Source of the DNA: Marichromatium purpuratum 984
GTDB lineage: Bacteria > Pseudomonadota > Gammaproteobacteria > Chromatiales > Chromatiaceae
Reading direction: 5' to 3'
Length of the DNA stretch: 64,000 nucleotides
Assembly: GCF_000224005.2 (NCBI RefSeq)
Contig: NZ_CP007031.1
Location: 2,137,001-2,201,000, forward strand
Shown here one piece after another: positions 42,482 through 51,088 of the stretch (the first letter of the stretch is position 1; each line of letters starts with the position of its first letter). The translations under genes and the position numbers were made by a program. Under the pieces are notes generated by a model, which saw only the letters and a program-made list of their open reading frames with translations, searched no databases and was not told the origin of the DNA.

Positions 42482-43432
42482 ATGATGGATCCCCGACGTC
42501 TCGCCGCACACCGCCGACTCAACCAGCTGCACACCGCCGCGCTGCTGGCGCTGCTCGCCGCCCTGTGCTCGACCCTGGCCTGGATCCTCGGCGGTCCCGA
42601 GCTGGCGCTGCTCGCCCTGGTGGCGGTGGCGGCGCTCTATCTGTTCACCCCGCTGGCCTCACCACGCCTGGCCCTTTCGCTCTATCGCGGCCAGCTGCTC
42701 GCGCCGCATCAGGCCCCGGCGCTCTATCGGGTGCTCGAGACCCTGGCCGCGCGCGCCGGGCTGCCACGGGTGCCGCTGCTTTATTACATCCCCTCGCGGG
42801 TGGTCAACGCCTTCGCCACCGGCGGCCCCTGGTCCTCGGTGATCGCCGTCTCCGAGATGACCCTGCGTCGGCTCGACGAGCGCGAGCTGATCGCGGTGCT
42901 CGCCCACGAGGTCGGCCACATCGCCAACGACGACCTGCGGGTGATGGCCTTCGCCGATCTGGTCAGCCGACTCACCAGCCTGCTCAGCCTGATCGGTCAG
43001 CTGCTGGTGCTGATCGCGCTGCCGCTGGCGCTGCTCGCCGGGGTCGAGGTGCCCTGGGCGGCACTGCTGGTGCTGGTGTTCGCGCCGACGCTGAGCGCGC
43101 TGGCGCAGTTCGCGCTCTCGCGCAGCCGCGAGTTCGAGGCCGATCGGCGCGCCGTCGAACTCACCGGCGATGCCGAGGGGCTGGCGCGTGCCCTGGCGCG
43201 TATCGAGCGCCTGCAGGGCAGCGGCTGGGAGCGGTTGCTCGCGCCCCATTGGCGTCTGCCCGAACCTTCGCTGCTGCGCACCCACCCCTCGACCGAGGCG
43301 CGCATCGAGCGACTGCGTGCACTCGCCGCGCCATCTCGCCCGAGGCTGCCGACCCGCCCCGGCGGGCTGCACCCACCCCTCTCCCCGGCGCCCGCGCCGC
43401 GGCGCTCTCATCTCTGGGGGCTGTGGTCCTGA
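42482..43432 (+). CDS. HtpX-like M48 membrane protease
   Basis: A protein of about 316 residues (a GTG at 42479 and ATG at 42485 are alternative starts). Two helices at the N-terminus, then VPLLYYIPSRVVNAFATGG and the zinc motif VLAHEVGHIANDD, followed by two more helices and SRSREFEADRRAVELTG, whose Glu is the third zinc ligand. It would degrade misfolded membrane proteins. The Pro/Arg-rich C-terminus (RLPTRPGGLHPPLSPAPAPRR) is unlike E. coli HtpX. Confidence 0.88.
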   Translation: MMDPRRLAAHRRLNQLHTAALLALLAALCSTLAWILGGPELALLALVAVAALYLFTPLASPRLALSLYRGQLLAPHQAPALYRVLETLAARAGLPRVPLLYYIPSRVVNAFATGGPWSSVIAVSEMTLRRLDERELIAVLAHEVGHIANDDLRVMAFADLVSRLTSLLSLIGQLLVLIALPLALLAGVEVPWAALLVLVFAPTLSALAQFALSRSREFEADRRAVELTGDAEGLARALARIERLQGSGWERLLAPHWRLPEPSLLRTHPSTEARIERLRALAAPSRPRLPTRPGGLHPPLSPAPAPRRSHLWGLWS

Positions 43433-43597
43433 GCGATCGCTCACGCGCCGCCCCCGGCGGGGGCGAATATCCAGACGGCGATCAAGGAAAATAGCCGCCA
43501 CGCTTGACGCCCCTCCGGGGGTCGTCAACCATCATAGGCTCCAGCCTCGAGACGCCCCGGCGTGCCCGGGGCGAACCGGATCACCAGGAGTCGATCG

Positions 43598-43777
43598 ATG
43601 TCGATAGAAGTCAGCGGATTTTTTGGATTACTGCTGCTGGTCCTGCACGTGTGGGCCATCGTCAGCACGGTGCAGAGTCATGCCGGCACCCTCTCCAAGG
43701 TGCTGTGGATCGTGCTGATCCTGCTCCTTCCCCTGCTCGGCTTCATCCTCTGGCTGCTGCTCGGCCCTAAGCGCTGA
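43598..43777 (+). CDS. Small membrane protein, PLDc_N type
   Basis: A 59-residue protein with CAGGAG before its ATG. Two hydrophobic helices: SGFFGLLLLVLHVWAIVS and KVLWIVLILLLPLLGFILWLLLGPKR. The W-I-x-x-I-L-x-L-P-L-L-G-x-I-L-W-L pattern is that of the phospholipase D N-terminal membrane domain, here alone. Function unknown. Confidence 0.8.
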   Translation: MSIEVSGFFGLLLLVLHVWAIVSTVQSHAGTLSKVLWIVLILLLPLLGFILWLLLGPKR

Positions 43778-43825
43778 ACCGGCACCACACGCCCAGCGTC
43801 CACCACCCAGAGGACTCGCGTCCAC

Positions 43826-45505
43826 ATGGCCTCGCAAGACACCAATCACTGGAAAGAGAAGTACTACGGGACGCTCGACACCCTGGAGGCGAAGGAGAAG
43901 GCTTGGGCGCAGATCGAGAAGACGCTGCGTTACGCCGTCTCGCGCCTGAGCCTCGCGGTGGAGACCCCGGACAAGACGTTCGAGGAACAGCTCGAGTCCT
44001 TGCGTCAGGCGATCCGCAAGAACGCCACGGCCAAGCAGATCGGCTTGCTGATGGAGGACATCTCCGAGTCGATGCTGCGTCTCGACGAGCAGCGCGCCCA
44101 GCCCGACGACCTCGATCGCGCCATCGCCCGGCTCGATGACCTGCTCGAGCAGCAGCGTCTCCCCGGGGCGCTGAAGAAAGAGACCAAGACGCTGCGCAAG
44201 CGGCTGCGCGATGCGCGGCGCGAGCCGGGGTTCGGCGCCGCGCTCGCCGCCTATTCCGACTATGCCCGCACCCTCACCGGCTGGCTCGCCAGCTCCGAGC
44301 AAGGCAGCGAGGGGCTGTTCGGGCGGCTGTTCGGCGGACACCGCGAGAGCGGCGCCGAGCAGACGCCGTCGGAGCCGACCGACCTCGACGCCCAGCCCGC
44401 CGAGATCGAGGCCCCGCTGCCGCCGAGCGACGACCTCGTCACCACGCTCGATCCGTCGCTACCGGCCTTCAATCTGGTGCTGCTCGATCTGATCCACCGT
44501 CTCGACCTGCCCGAGGTCTTCACCAAGCAGTTCAGCGCCATCACCACGCTGCTGCGCGACGAGCCGAGCGCCGAGACCGCCGAGCGCGCGGTCACCGAGA
44601 TCGCCGACTTGCTGGCACGCGCGCGTCATCATCTCGAGCAGGAGAAGAAGGACATCGAGCACTTCCTCTCCCAGCTCACCGGACGGCTCGAGGCGCTCGA
44701 TCGCTATCTCGAGGCCTCGTTCGGGCAGCGTGAGGAGAACGCCCGACAGGGCGCCTCGATCGATGCCGACATGTCCGCCGAGGTCGCCCGCATCCGCCGC
44801 TCGGTCGATGCCGCCCAGGACGTCGATCAGCTCAAGCTCTCGATCCAGGGACACCTGAGCAACATCCAGCAGCACATGGACGCGCGACGCAGCCTGGAGC
44901 AGGAGCAGCTGAGCCAGGCACGCGCCGAGATCGATCATCTCAAGCAGCAATTGGGCAAGGTCCAGGAGGAGAGCGGCGAGCTGCGCCAGCTGCTGCACGA
45001 GGCGCGCCAGCGCGCGCTGTTCGACAACCTCACCGGGCTGAGCAACCGGCTGGCCTATGACGAGCGCATCGCCCAGGAGTGCGAGCGCTGGGCGCGCTAC
45101 GGCCACCCGGCAGTGCTGAGCATCTGGGATGTCGACTTCTTCAAGCGGATCAACGACCACTTCGGTCACACCGCCGGCGACAACGTGCTCAAGATCCTCG
45201 GCAAGCTGTTGCGCACCTCGATCCGCAAGAGCGACTTCGTCGCCCGTTTCGGCGGCGAGGAGTTCATGATGCTGCTGCCCGAGACCTCGATCGAGACCGC
45301 GCTCGAGGTCGCCGAGAAGCTGCGCGAACAGGTCGCCGCCTCACGCTTCCAGTACCGCGGTCAACCGGTGCCGGTGACCATGTCCTGCGGGCTGGCCGCC
45401 TTCATCGAGGACGACACCCCGGAGGACGTCTACCGCCGCGCCGACGCCGCGCTCTACGAGGCCAAGCGCGCCGGGCGCAACTGCTGCCGGATCCACGCCG
45501 GCTGA
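43826..45505 (+). CDS. Coiled-coil diguanylate cyclase
   Basis: A 559-residue cytosolic protein without membrane helices. Residues 1-130 and 220-390 are long helical, heptad-like segments (EEQLESLRQAIRKNATAKQIGLLMEDISE; EQEQLSQARAEIDHLKQQLGKVQEESGELRQLL) joined by a Pro/acidic linker. The C-terminal 170 residues are GGDEF: DNLTGLSNRLAYDER, SIWDVDFFKRINDHFGHTAGDNVL, active site RFGGEEFMMLLP and an RxxD I-site (RKSD) five residues upstream. It should make cyclic-di-GMP under feedback. It is the first gene of the signalling cluster that continues, convergently, on the other strand to 50,490. Confidence 0.9.
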   Translation: MASQDTNHWKEKYYGTLDTLEAKEKAWAQIEKTLRYAVSRLSLAVETPDKTFEEQLESLRQAIRKNATAKQIGLLMEDISESMLRLDEQRAQPDDLDRAIARLDDLLEQQRLPGALKKETKTLRKRLRDARREPGFGAALAAYSDYARTLTGWLASSEQGSEGLFGRLFGGHRESGAEQTPSEPTDLDAQPAEIEAPLPPSDDLVTTLDPSLPAFNLVLLDLIHRLDLPEVFTKQFSAITTLLRDEPSAETAERAVTEIADLLARARHHLEQEKKDIEHFLSQLTGRLEALDRYLEASFGQREENARQGASIDADMSAEVARIRRSVDAAQDVDQLKLSIQGHLSNIQQHMDARRSLEQEQLSQARAEIDHLKQQLGKVQEESGELRQLLHEARQRALFDNLTGLSNRLAYDERIAQECERWARYGHPAVLSIWDVDFFKRINDHFGHTAGDNVLKILGKLLRTSIRKSDFVARFGGEEFMMLLPETSIETALEVAEKLREQVAASRFQYRGQPVPVTMSCGLAAFIEDDTPEDVYRRADAALYEAKRAGRNCCRIHAG

Positions 45506-45518
45506 GACGCCCGGCGCC

Positions 45519-46379
45519 TCAGTCCTTGTCCTTGGTCTCATCCTCCGGGGTCTCGAACAGATCGCTCAGCTCCTCGAGCTTCTCCTGCCAGATCTCCTCG
45601 TCGTCGCCGGCCTGCTGCTGGTCCTTGTCGGTCTCCTCGCCGATCTCGAACTCCTCGGCCAGCTCGAAGCTCGGCGCCTCCATCTCCTCGCTCTCCATCT
45701 CCTCGACCTCCAGCGTCTCGGGCTCGGACGGGGGCTGGGGTGAGGGCTCGGGCACGGCGGCATCGAGATCGGCACCGGCCTCGGCGAGCAGGGCATCGAT
45801 GTCGTCGACCACATCGGCGTCATCACCCCCGGCCGTCTCGGCCGGGGGTGCGGCGGCCGCGGCGGCCGCCTCCTGCTGTTGGGCGCTGAAGGCGGCGTTG
45901 TACTCGTCCATGAGCTGGTTGAGGGTCTTCTTGGTGTCGCCGAGTTCGGCCTCGAGTTGCGCCTTGGCGTCTTCGAGATCGGAGAGCTGCTCGACATCGA
46001 CCATGTTGGTCGGGGTCATGTGCACCAGGGGCGCGAGCACCTTGGTCAGCTCCTTGGGCAGGTCCTGGAGCTTCTCGCCGCTGCGTTCGAGATAGATGTC
46101 GAGCATCGCGTTGTAGAAGGCGCGCTCGCGTTCCAGATACTCGTCGACGGTCGATTGCAGCTCATCGCCCTCGAGCTGATAGGTCGCGGCGAAGACCCCG
46201 GAGAGCGCCTCGCGGCGCGCCTCCTCGCCGGTATCGACCTGCTCGAGCACGGCACTGGCGTCGACCTGGGCCTGTTTGGCACCCTTGCGCTGGCGCCTGA
46301 GCATGAAGAAGAGCACGCCCCAGGCCACCAGGGCGAACTCGACGCTGAGGATGAGACCGCCGATCTCGAGCGCACTCAT
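45519..46379 (-). CDS. Membrane-anchored acidic protein of unknown function
   Basis: A 286-residue protein: one N-terminal helix (LILSVEFALVAWGVLFFMLRRQRKG), a basic stop-transfer, then a cytoplasmic helical domain (YQLEGDELQSTVDEYLERERAFYNAMLDIYLERSG) and a coiled coil (LSDLEDAKAQLEAELGDTKKTLNQLMDEY). The last 120 residues are extremely acidic with Ala and Pro runs (EVEEMESEEMEAPSFELAEEFE). The vWA gene lies 19 bases upstream in the same direction. I do not recognise a family; it looks like a membrane scaffold. Confidence 0.6.
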   Translation of the reverse strand: MSALEIGGLILSVEFALVAWGVLFFMLRRQRKGAKQAQVDASAVLEQVDTGEEARREALSGVFAATYQLEGDELQSTVDEYLERERAFYNAMLDIYLERSGEKLQDLPKELTKVLAPLVHMTPTNMVDVEQLSDLEDAKAQLEAELGDTKKTLNQLMDEYNAAFSAQQQEAAAAAAAPPAETAGGDDADVVDDIDALLAEAGADLDAAVPEPSPQPPSEPETLEVEEMESEEMEAPSFELAEEFEIGEETDKDQQQAGDDEEIWQEKLEELSDLFETPEDETKDKD

Positions 46380-46398
46380 GTCATCTCCCCCATGCCCA

Positions 46399-48147
46399 TC
46401 ACCCCTCCGCGGCGGCCTGCTTCGCCGCGGCCCGCTTGAACAACCACCAGGTCAGCCCGAGCGCGGCGGCGAGCAGCAGGTTGGCGCCGAGCACATAGAG
46501 CGCGAACACCAGCCAGGAGAACGCGCCCGGCGGCGGTGCCGGCGGCTCCTCGACGGGCGCGGTAAAGGCGAACTCCAGGGTCTCGTCGGGGGGTTCGAGC
46601 AGGATCGAACTGCCGTTGACGGTACGCGCGGCCAGCCGCGCGCCGACCCGATAGCTGCCGGGCTGTGTGACCGGCAGCTCGTAGAGCATCGGCAGGGACG
46701 TCGGCGCGGCGATCTCGAGCAGCGATTGCGTGCCCTCGGGTCCCTCCAGCCGGACATAGCCGAACAGGCTCTCGGCGGCGACCTGATCGCGCTCGAGATT
46801 GAGCACCACCCGCAGCTGCGCCGGCGGCCTGGGCGCGGCGTCCGCCGCCGCGTCACCGTTCTCGCTCGGCGAGGCGGGCTCGAGCACCCGTGCCTGATAG
46901 TCGAGGGTCAGCGGCGTCGGGGTGACACGCAGACGACGCTGCAGCTGACGCTTGAAGGTCTCGCCGTCGATCAGCAGGCTGAGGTCGTAGACCCCGGCGG
47001 CGAAGGCGTTGGCCTTGACCTCGGCGGTGAAGCGATTGCGCGTCGGATCGAGCGCGAGCGGCTGGTCGATGCGCCGCGTCGGATCATCGGCCAGGGTGAG
47101 GATCGCCTTGGCCGAGAGCAGCTTGAGGAAGTCGGTGCGGGCGACCGGTGCGCCGTGATCGGTGATCCAGGCCTCAAGCCTCAGGGTGTCGCCCGAGTGC
47201 AGCGCCGCCGGTATCGGCGCGGCGTCGATGCCGAGATCGGTGACCACCGCCACACGGTTGTCGGGATCGAGCCCGCCGTCGAGCGTCCAGCGCCCGGGCG
47301 CCGGGCGCTCGATGGTGACCAGGTCGTAGCCGGGCTCGCCGCGCCACTGCACCATGGGACCGTGCGCGGTGGCCGAGAGCGTCTGGCCATCGGGACTGAC
47401 CAGCCGGGTCTCGCCGCCGGGGGCGCGGAACACCAACAGGGTGAACTCGGAGACCTGGGCGTCGATCTCGAAGCGGTTGCCCTCGATCGGCACCGTGGTC
47501 GGCGCCGCCGACTGTTCGAGCATGTGGAGGAAGACCCGTTGCAGCTGCTCGGCGCTGGAGGCCGACTCCAGCCAGCCGCCGGTACGCTCGGTGAGCGCCT
47601 CGAGCAGCTCGGTGTCGACGTTGTCGGAGAGCGCCACCGCGTGCACCTTCACCCCCAGCTCGCGCAGCCGCTCGAGCTGCTCGGAGAGGATGCGCCGACG
47701 CGAGGCGGCATCGCGGGTATCGTCCTTGGCGACATCGACCAGCCCGTCGGTGAGCAGGATGACATGGCGCGCGCCCTCGCCGGGCGGACCGTCCCAGTCG
47801 GCGGTGGCCGCCTTCAGCGCGGCCTCGATATCGGTGAACAGCCCGCGCGAGTGCACCCGCCGGAGGTTCGCGCTGGTGCGCCGGCGCCAGTCGTCGTCGA
47901 CCGCCCCGGGCGCGGCCAGCACCTCGGTGCCCTCGGCGAAGGTCCAGACCCCGGCGCGCGCGCCGGCCGGCAGCAGCGAGTTGACCAGCCGCAGCGCCGG
48001 TACCCGCAGGTTGGCGGGATCGTTCTGGCGCATGCTGCCGGAGACGTCGATCAGCAGTCGCACGTCCTCGGGCGCGGCGAACAGCGTCCCGGGCAGGAGC
48101 AACAGACACAGCAGCAGGGGCACGAAGCCGAGATTGAGGCGGCTCAC
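46399..48147 (-). CDS. Exported von Willebrand factor A-domain protein
   Basis: A 582-residue protein. GTG 48147 overlaps the kinase stop (GTGA) and yields a signal peptide (LNLGFVPLLLCLLLLPGTLFA) followed at once by the vWA domain: metal-binding MIDAS D-V-S-G-S-M, ILLTDGLVD, and the helices between. Residues 230-530 are beta-rich Ig-like repeats (VSEFTLLVFRAPGGETRLVSPDG; APIPAALHSGDTLRLEAWI). A C-terminal helix (AFSWLVFALYVLGANLLLAAALGLTWW) anchors it with a short cytoplasmic tail. It probably binds a partner outside the cytoplasmic membrane. Confidence 0.75.
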   Translation of the reverse strand: MSRLNLGFVPLLLCLLLLPGTLFAAPEDVRLLIDVSGSMRQNDPANLRVPALRLVNSLLPAGARAGVWTFAEGTEVLAAPGAVDDDWRRRTSANLRRVHSRGLFTDIEAALKAATADWDGPPGEGARHVILLTDGLVDVAKDDTRDAASRRRILSEQLERLRELGVKVHAVALSDNVDTELLEALTERTGGWLESASSAEQLQRVFLHMLEQSAAPTTVPIEGNRFEIDAQVSEFTLLVFRAPGGETRLVSPDGQTLSATAHGPMVQWRGEPGYDLVTIERPAPGRWTLDGGLDPDNRVAVVTDLGIDAAPIPAALHSGDTLRLEAWITDHGAPVARTDFLKLLSAKAILTLADDPTRRIDQPLALDPTRNRFTAEVKANAFAAGVYDLSLLIDGETFKRQLQRRLRVTPTPLTLDYQARVLEPASPSENGDAAADAAPRPPAQLRVVLNLERDQVAAESLFGYVRLEGPEGTQSLLEIAAPTSLPMLYELPVTQPGSYRVGARLAARTVNGSSILLEPPDETLEFAFTAPVEEPPAPPPGAFSWLVFALYVLGANLLLAAALGLTWWLFKRAAAKQAAAEG

Positions 48148-48830
48148 GGCAGCCACAGCTCGAAGCAGCCACCGGGGAGACGGTGGGCATTGGTCAGGCG
48201 AATCCGCCCGAACGCCTCGGGGGTGTGGTGCAACCGCGCCACTTGGTGGGCGAAATAGAGTCCGAGTCGGGTGCGACTCGCCCCCGGCGCGGTCTCGGAC
48301 TCGGGCCACTCGGCGTGACCGTCATCGGGCAGCAGACCGATCAAAGCGCCGGGAAAGCCGGCGCCGTCGTCCTCGACACGGATCACCAGCATCCCCTGCT
48401 CCTCGGCGGCGCTGAGGCGGATGCGGGCGCGGGCATAGCGCTGGGCGTTACCGATGCTGCTGGTCAGCACCCCGCGCACCAGCTCCCAATCGAAGTAACC
48501 GCTGAGTTCGGGGTCGCAGTCGTAGCCGAGTTCGAGACCGAGCGCGGCACACACCGCCTGGCACTCGGCGACCACCTCCTCGCAGAACTCCTCGAGATTG
48601 TGCTCGGCGATACGGGTCGCGAGCTGGGCGTTGCCGAGTTTGTAGAGGGTGAGCAACTGCAACAGATTGCTGTTGGCGCGCTGCACCTCGTGCTTGATCA
48701 GGCTCGCCTTGCGCGGGTCGGCGAGCTGATTGGCGGGATCGTCGACCAGATCGTCGAGGCTGTTGAAGATCAGCCCGAGCGAGTTCTTGATGTCGTGGAT
48801 CGAGGAGGCGAGGATGTCGGAGAAGTCCAT
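48144..48830 (-). CDS. Soluble histidine kinase without a sensor domain
   Basis: A 228-residue protein that contains only kinase parts. His12 in SSIHDIKNSLGLIFNSLDDL is the phosphoacceptor H-box. The ATPase has N-box SSIGNAQRYA, G1 VEDDGAGFP and G2 TRLGLYFAHQVARLH. No membrane helix, PAS or other input is present. It lies 40 bases after the response-regulator gene and overlaps the vWA gene by four bases, so it most likely works with these two proteins. Confidence 0.85.
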   Translation of the reverse strand: MDFSDILASSIHDIKNSLGLIFNSLDDLVDDPANQLADPRKASLIKHEVQRANSNLLQLLTLYKLGNAQLATRIAEHNLEEFCEEVVAECQAVCAALGLELGYDCDPELSGYFDWELVRGVLTSSIGNAQRYARARIRLSAAEEQGMLVIRVEDDGAGFPGALIGLLPDDGHAEWPESETAPGASRTRLGLYFAHQVARLHHTPEAFGRIRLTNAHRLPGGCFELWLP

Positions 48831-48870
48831 GGGTCAAGGGCCGTCTGGTTCTGGGGCGGGGTACGCCCGC

Positions 48871-50490
48871 TCAGCTCTCGGTCGCCAGTCGCTGCAGTCG
48901 TGTCTGCACGTCGTTGAGCCGCCAGTCACCGGGGGCGACGTGCTGGACGCGCTCGATATAACGACGCACCAGCTGGACCTCCTCGGGCGAGGTGCCGTGG
49001 CGCTCCATCTTGATGATACAGGCCTTGGCGGCGTTGAGGTTGATCGTCTTGTTGGCCGGCATCTCATCGGCGGCCTGGCGCAACAGCTCGATGGCGGCGG
49101 CGAACTCGCCCTGCTTGATCAACCGCACCCCCTGGTTGTTGGTGCGTACCACGTCCTGCTGGATGGCGCGGATGGCCGCGTCGGCCTCCTCGGCGATACC
49201 GCTCTCCTCGCACACGTGCATCACCTCGGCGAGGAAGGCGTGATCGTCGTGATTGTTGGCGATCGCGGTGCGCAGATAGCCCGTGGCCTGCTCCGGCTCA
49301 CCCAGCTCCGAGCAGGTCTTGACCATCTCCAGCGCGAGCTGTGGCGAGGCCAGCTCGCCGAGCGCGTTCATCGCCTCGCCGGCCGCGGCGAAGGCCTCGG
49401 TCGCGCCCTGGGCATCGCCCTGGCGCTGCTTGACCACCGCGGTGGTACTGGCCTTGTAGAAGGCCGCCTGGGGGTCGTCGCCGAAGGTCTTGTCGATCTC
49501 GCCGATCACCTTCAGCGCCTCGGCATGCTTGTCATTGGCACTCTTGGCCTTGGCCAGTCCGGCATAGATCGAGGGGTGATTGTGTACTGAGTGCTTGGCG
49601 AAGGCCACCGCACGATCGAAGGCGCCCTCGGCGACCTCGCGATCGTCGTTGCTCAGCGCCAGCTCGCCGAGACGCTGCTGGCGCTCGACGCTGCGCGGCG
49701 AGAGCTTGGCGCCCTTCTGCAGGGTCTGTTCGGCGGCGGGAAAGGCCTTCTGCGCGAACTGGGCGTGCGCGAGCCAGTCATAGCCGGGGATGAAATTGGG
49801 GTCGAGTTCGAGCAGATGGGCGAAGACTTCTTGGGCGGCGGCATACTGCTTCTGCTGGAACAGCACCCGCCCCTTGCCGAGGTGCGCCCAGTTGAGGTCG
49901 CGCCCCTCGAGCACCTCGTCGTAGATCGCCATGGCGTCATCGTAACGATTGGCGGTGATACAGGTATCGGCCTTGAGCCGCAACAGCTCGGCGAGATTGC
50001 GCGGCTTGCCGGCGATCAGGGTGTCGAGCGCGGCGATCGCCCGACCATAGTCCTTGGCCACCAGCGCGCGGTTGACCTCGGCGAGATCGGCCTTGCGCTC
50101 GAACAGCTTGGCCAGCCGGGTCTTGATCAGCTCCTTGGTGAAGGGCTTGGCGAGATAGTTGTCGGGGGCGAACTCCACCGCGCCCATCACCATCTCGCGG
50201 GTATTCTCGGCGGTGACCATGATGAAGATGGTATCGACCCCGATCAGCGCGCGATGGCGTGCCTCCTCGAGCACCTGCTGGCCGTCCTTGCCGCTGCCGA
50301 GGTTGTAATCGCACAGCACCACATCATAGTGACGGCGCTCCATCAGCCCGATCGCCTCGTTACCATCGCGGGCCTGGTCGATACGGGTGACACCGAGCGA
50401 GTGCAGGATGCTGCGCATCACCGAGCGCATGTCGGAGAAGTCGTCGATGACCAGATAGGTTTTCTTGGAGAAATCGGCCGGTGGCGCCAT
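48871..50490 (-). CDS. Response regulator with C-terminal TPR repeats
   Basis: A 539-residue protein; the ATG at 50490 follows GGGGAG and places the receiver at the very start. Receiver (5-130): acidic pair VIDDFSDMRSVMRS, phosphoacceptor Asp in VVLCDYNLGSGKDG, Thr in VTAEN and Lys in LAKPF. From 140 on there are about ten helix pairs of the TPR kind (AEVNRALVAKDYGRAIAALDTLIAGKPRN; YAAAQEVFAHLLELDPNFIPGYDWLAHAQFAQKAFPAAEQTLQKG). Receiver-TPR proteins have no DNA-binding output and work by protein contacts. Likely partner of the sensorless kinase downstream. Confidence 0.88.
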   Translation of the reverse strand: MAPPADFSKKTYLVIDDFSDMRSVMRSILHSLGVTRIDQARDGNEAIGLMERRHYDVVLCDYNLGSGKDGQQVLEEARHRALIGVDTIFIMVTAENTREMVMGAVEFAPDNYLAKPFTKELIKTRLAKLFERKADLAEVNRALVAKDYGRAIAALDTLIAGKPRNLAELLRLKADTCITANRYDDAMAIYDEVLEGRDLNWAHLGKGRVLFQQKQYAAAQEVFAHLLELDPNFIPGYDWLAHAQFAQKAFPAAEQTLQKGAKLSPRSVERQQRLGELALSNDDREVAEGAFDRAVAFAKHSVHNHPSIYAGLAKAKSANDKHAEALKVIGEIDKTFGDDPQAAFYKASTTAVVKQRQGDAQGATEAFAAAGEAMNALGELASPQLALEMVKTCSELGEPEQATGYLRTAIANNHDDHAFLAEVMHVCEESGIAEEADAAIRAIQQDVVRTNNQGVRLIKQGEFAAAIELLRQAADEMPANKTINLNAAKACIIKMERHGTSPEEVQLVRRYIERVQHVAPGDWRLNDVQTRLQRLATES

Positions 50491-50710
50491 CTGACTTGCT
50501 CCCCGCGGTGCTGGGCTGGATAGGGGTACCGATCGGGTCGGCACCTTCCTGCACATGGATGCGCCTTCGACCTCGGGCAAGGGTCGACCCGATCGCGCCC
50601 GGACCGAAGCGCCGAAACACCGAACGCCGGGCGGTGATATCGGAACCGGATCACAAAAGGGATGCTAACGCCCGCCTCGTCCGGCGGCAAGAGATCGAAG
50701 GGGTGCGGTA

Positions 50711-50748
50711 GAAACGAAAACGGCCCACAGCACGAATGCCGTGGGCCG
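50711..50748 (-). terminator. Rho-independent terminator of the initiator tRNA transcript
   Basis: In the minus-strand RNA, CGGCCCACGGCA pairs with TGCTGTGGGCCG across a TTCG loop (one mismatch) and is followed by TTTTCGTTT. It lies five bases beyond the second tRNA. Confidence 0.85.
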
Positions 50749-50753
50749 AGATG

Positions 50754-50830
<77 letters not shown>

Positions 50831-50903
50831 ACTGAACTGTATGCCCGCTTGGGCCGGGTCTTGCGACCCTGTCGACCGGTCTTGCGACCGAGACGACGAG
50901 ATG

Positions 50904-50980
<77 letters not shown>

Positions 50981-51088
50981 ATCGAGACCGAGAATTATAG
51001 GGACGACTGCGGAGGGGCGCAAGTCTTTTTTCCGTCAAGGTCTTTCACCCCGCCGGACACGGCACCGCGCGCACCGATACGGGGACGC

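Noticed and set aside
46276-48258. A 660-codon open frame antisense to the vWA gene
   Set aside because: Antisense to a gene with signal peptide and MIDAS motif; Arg/Gly/Asp-rich shadow.
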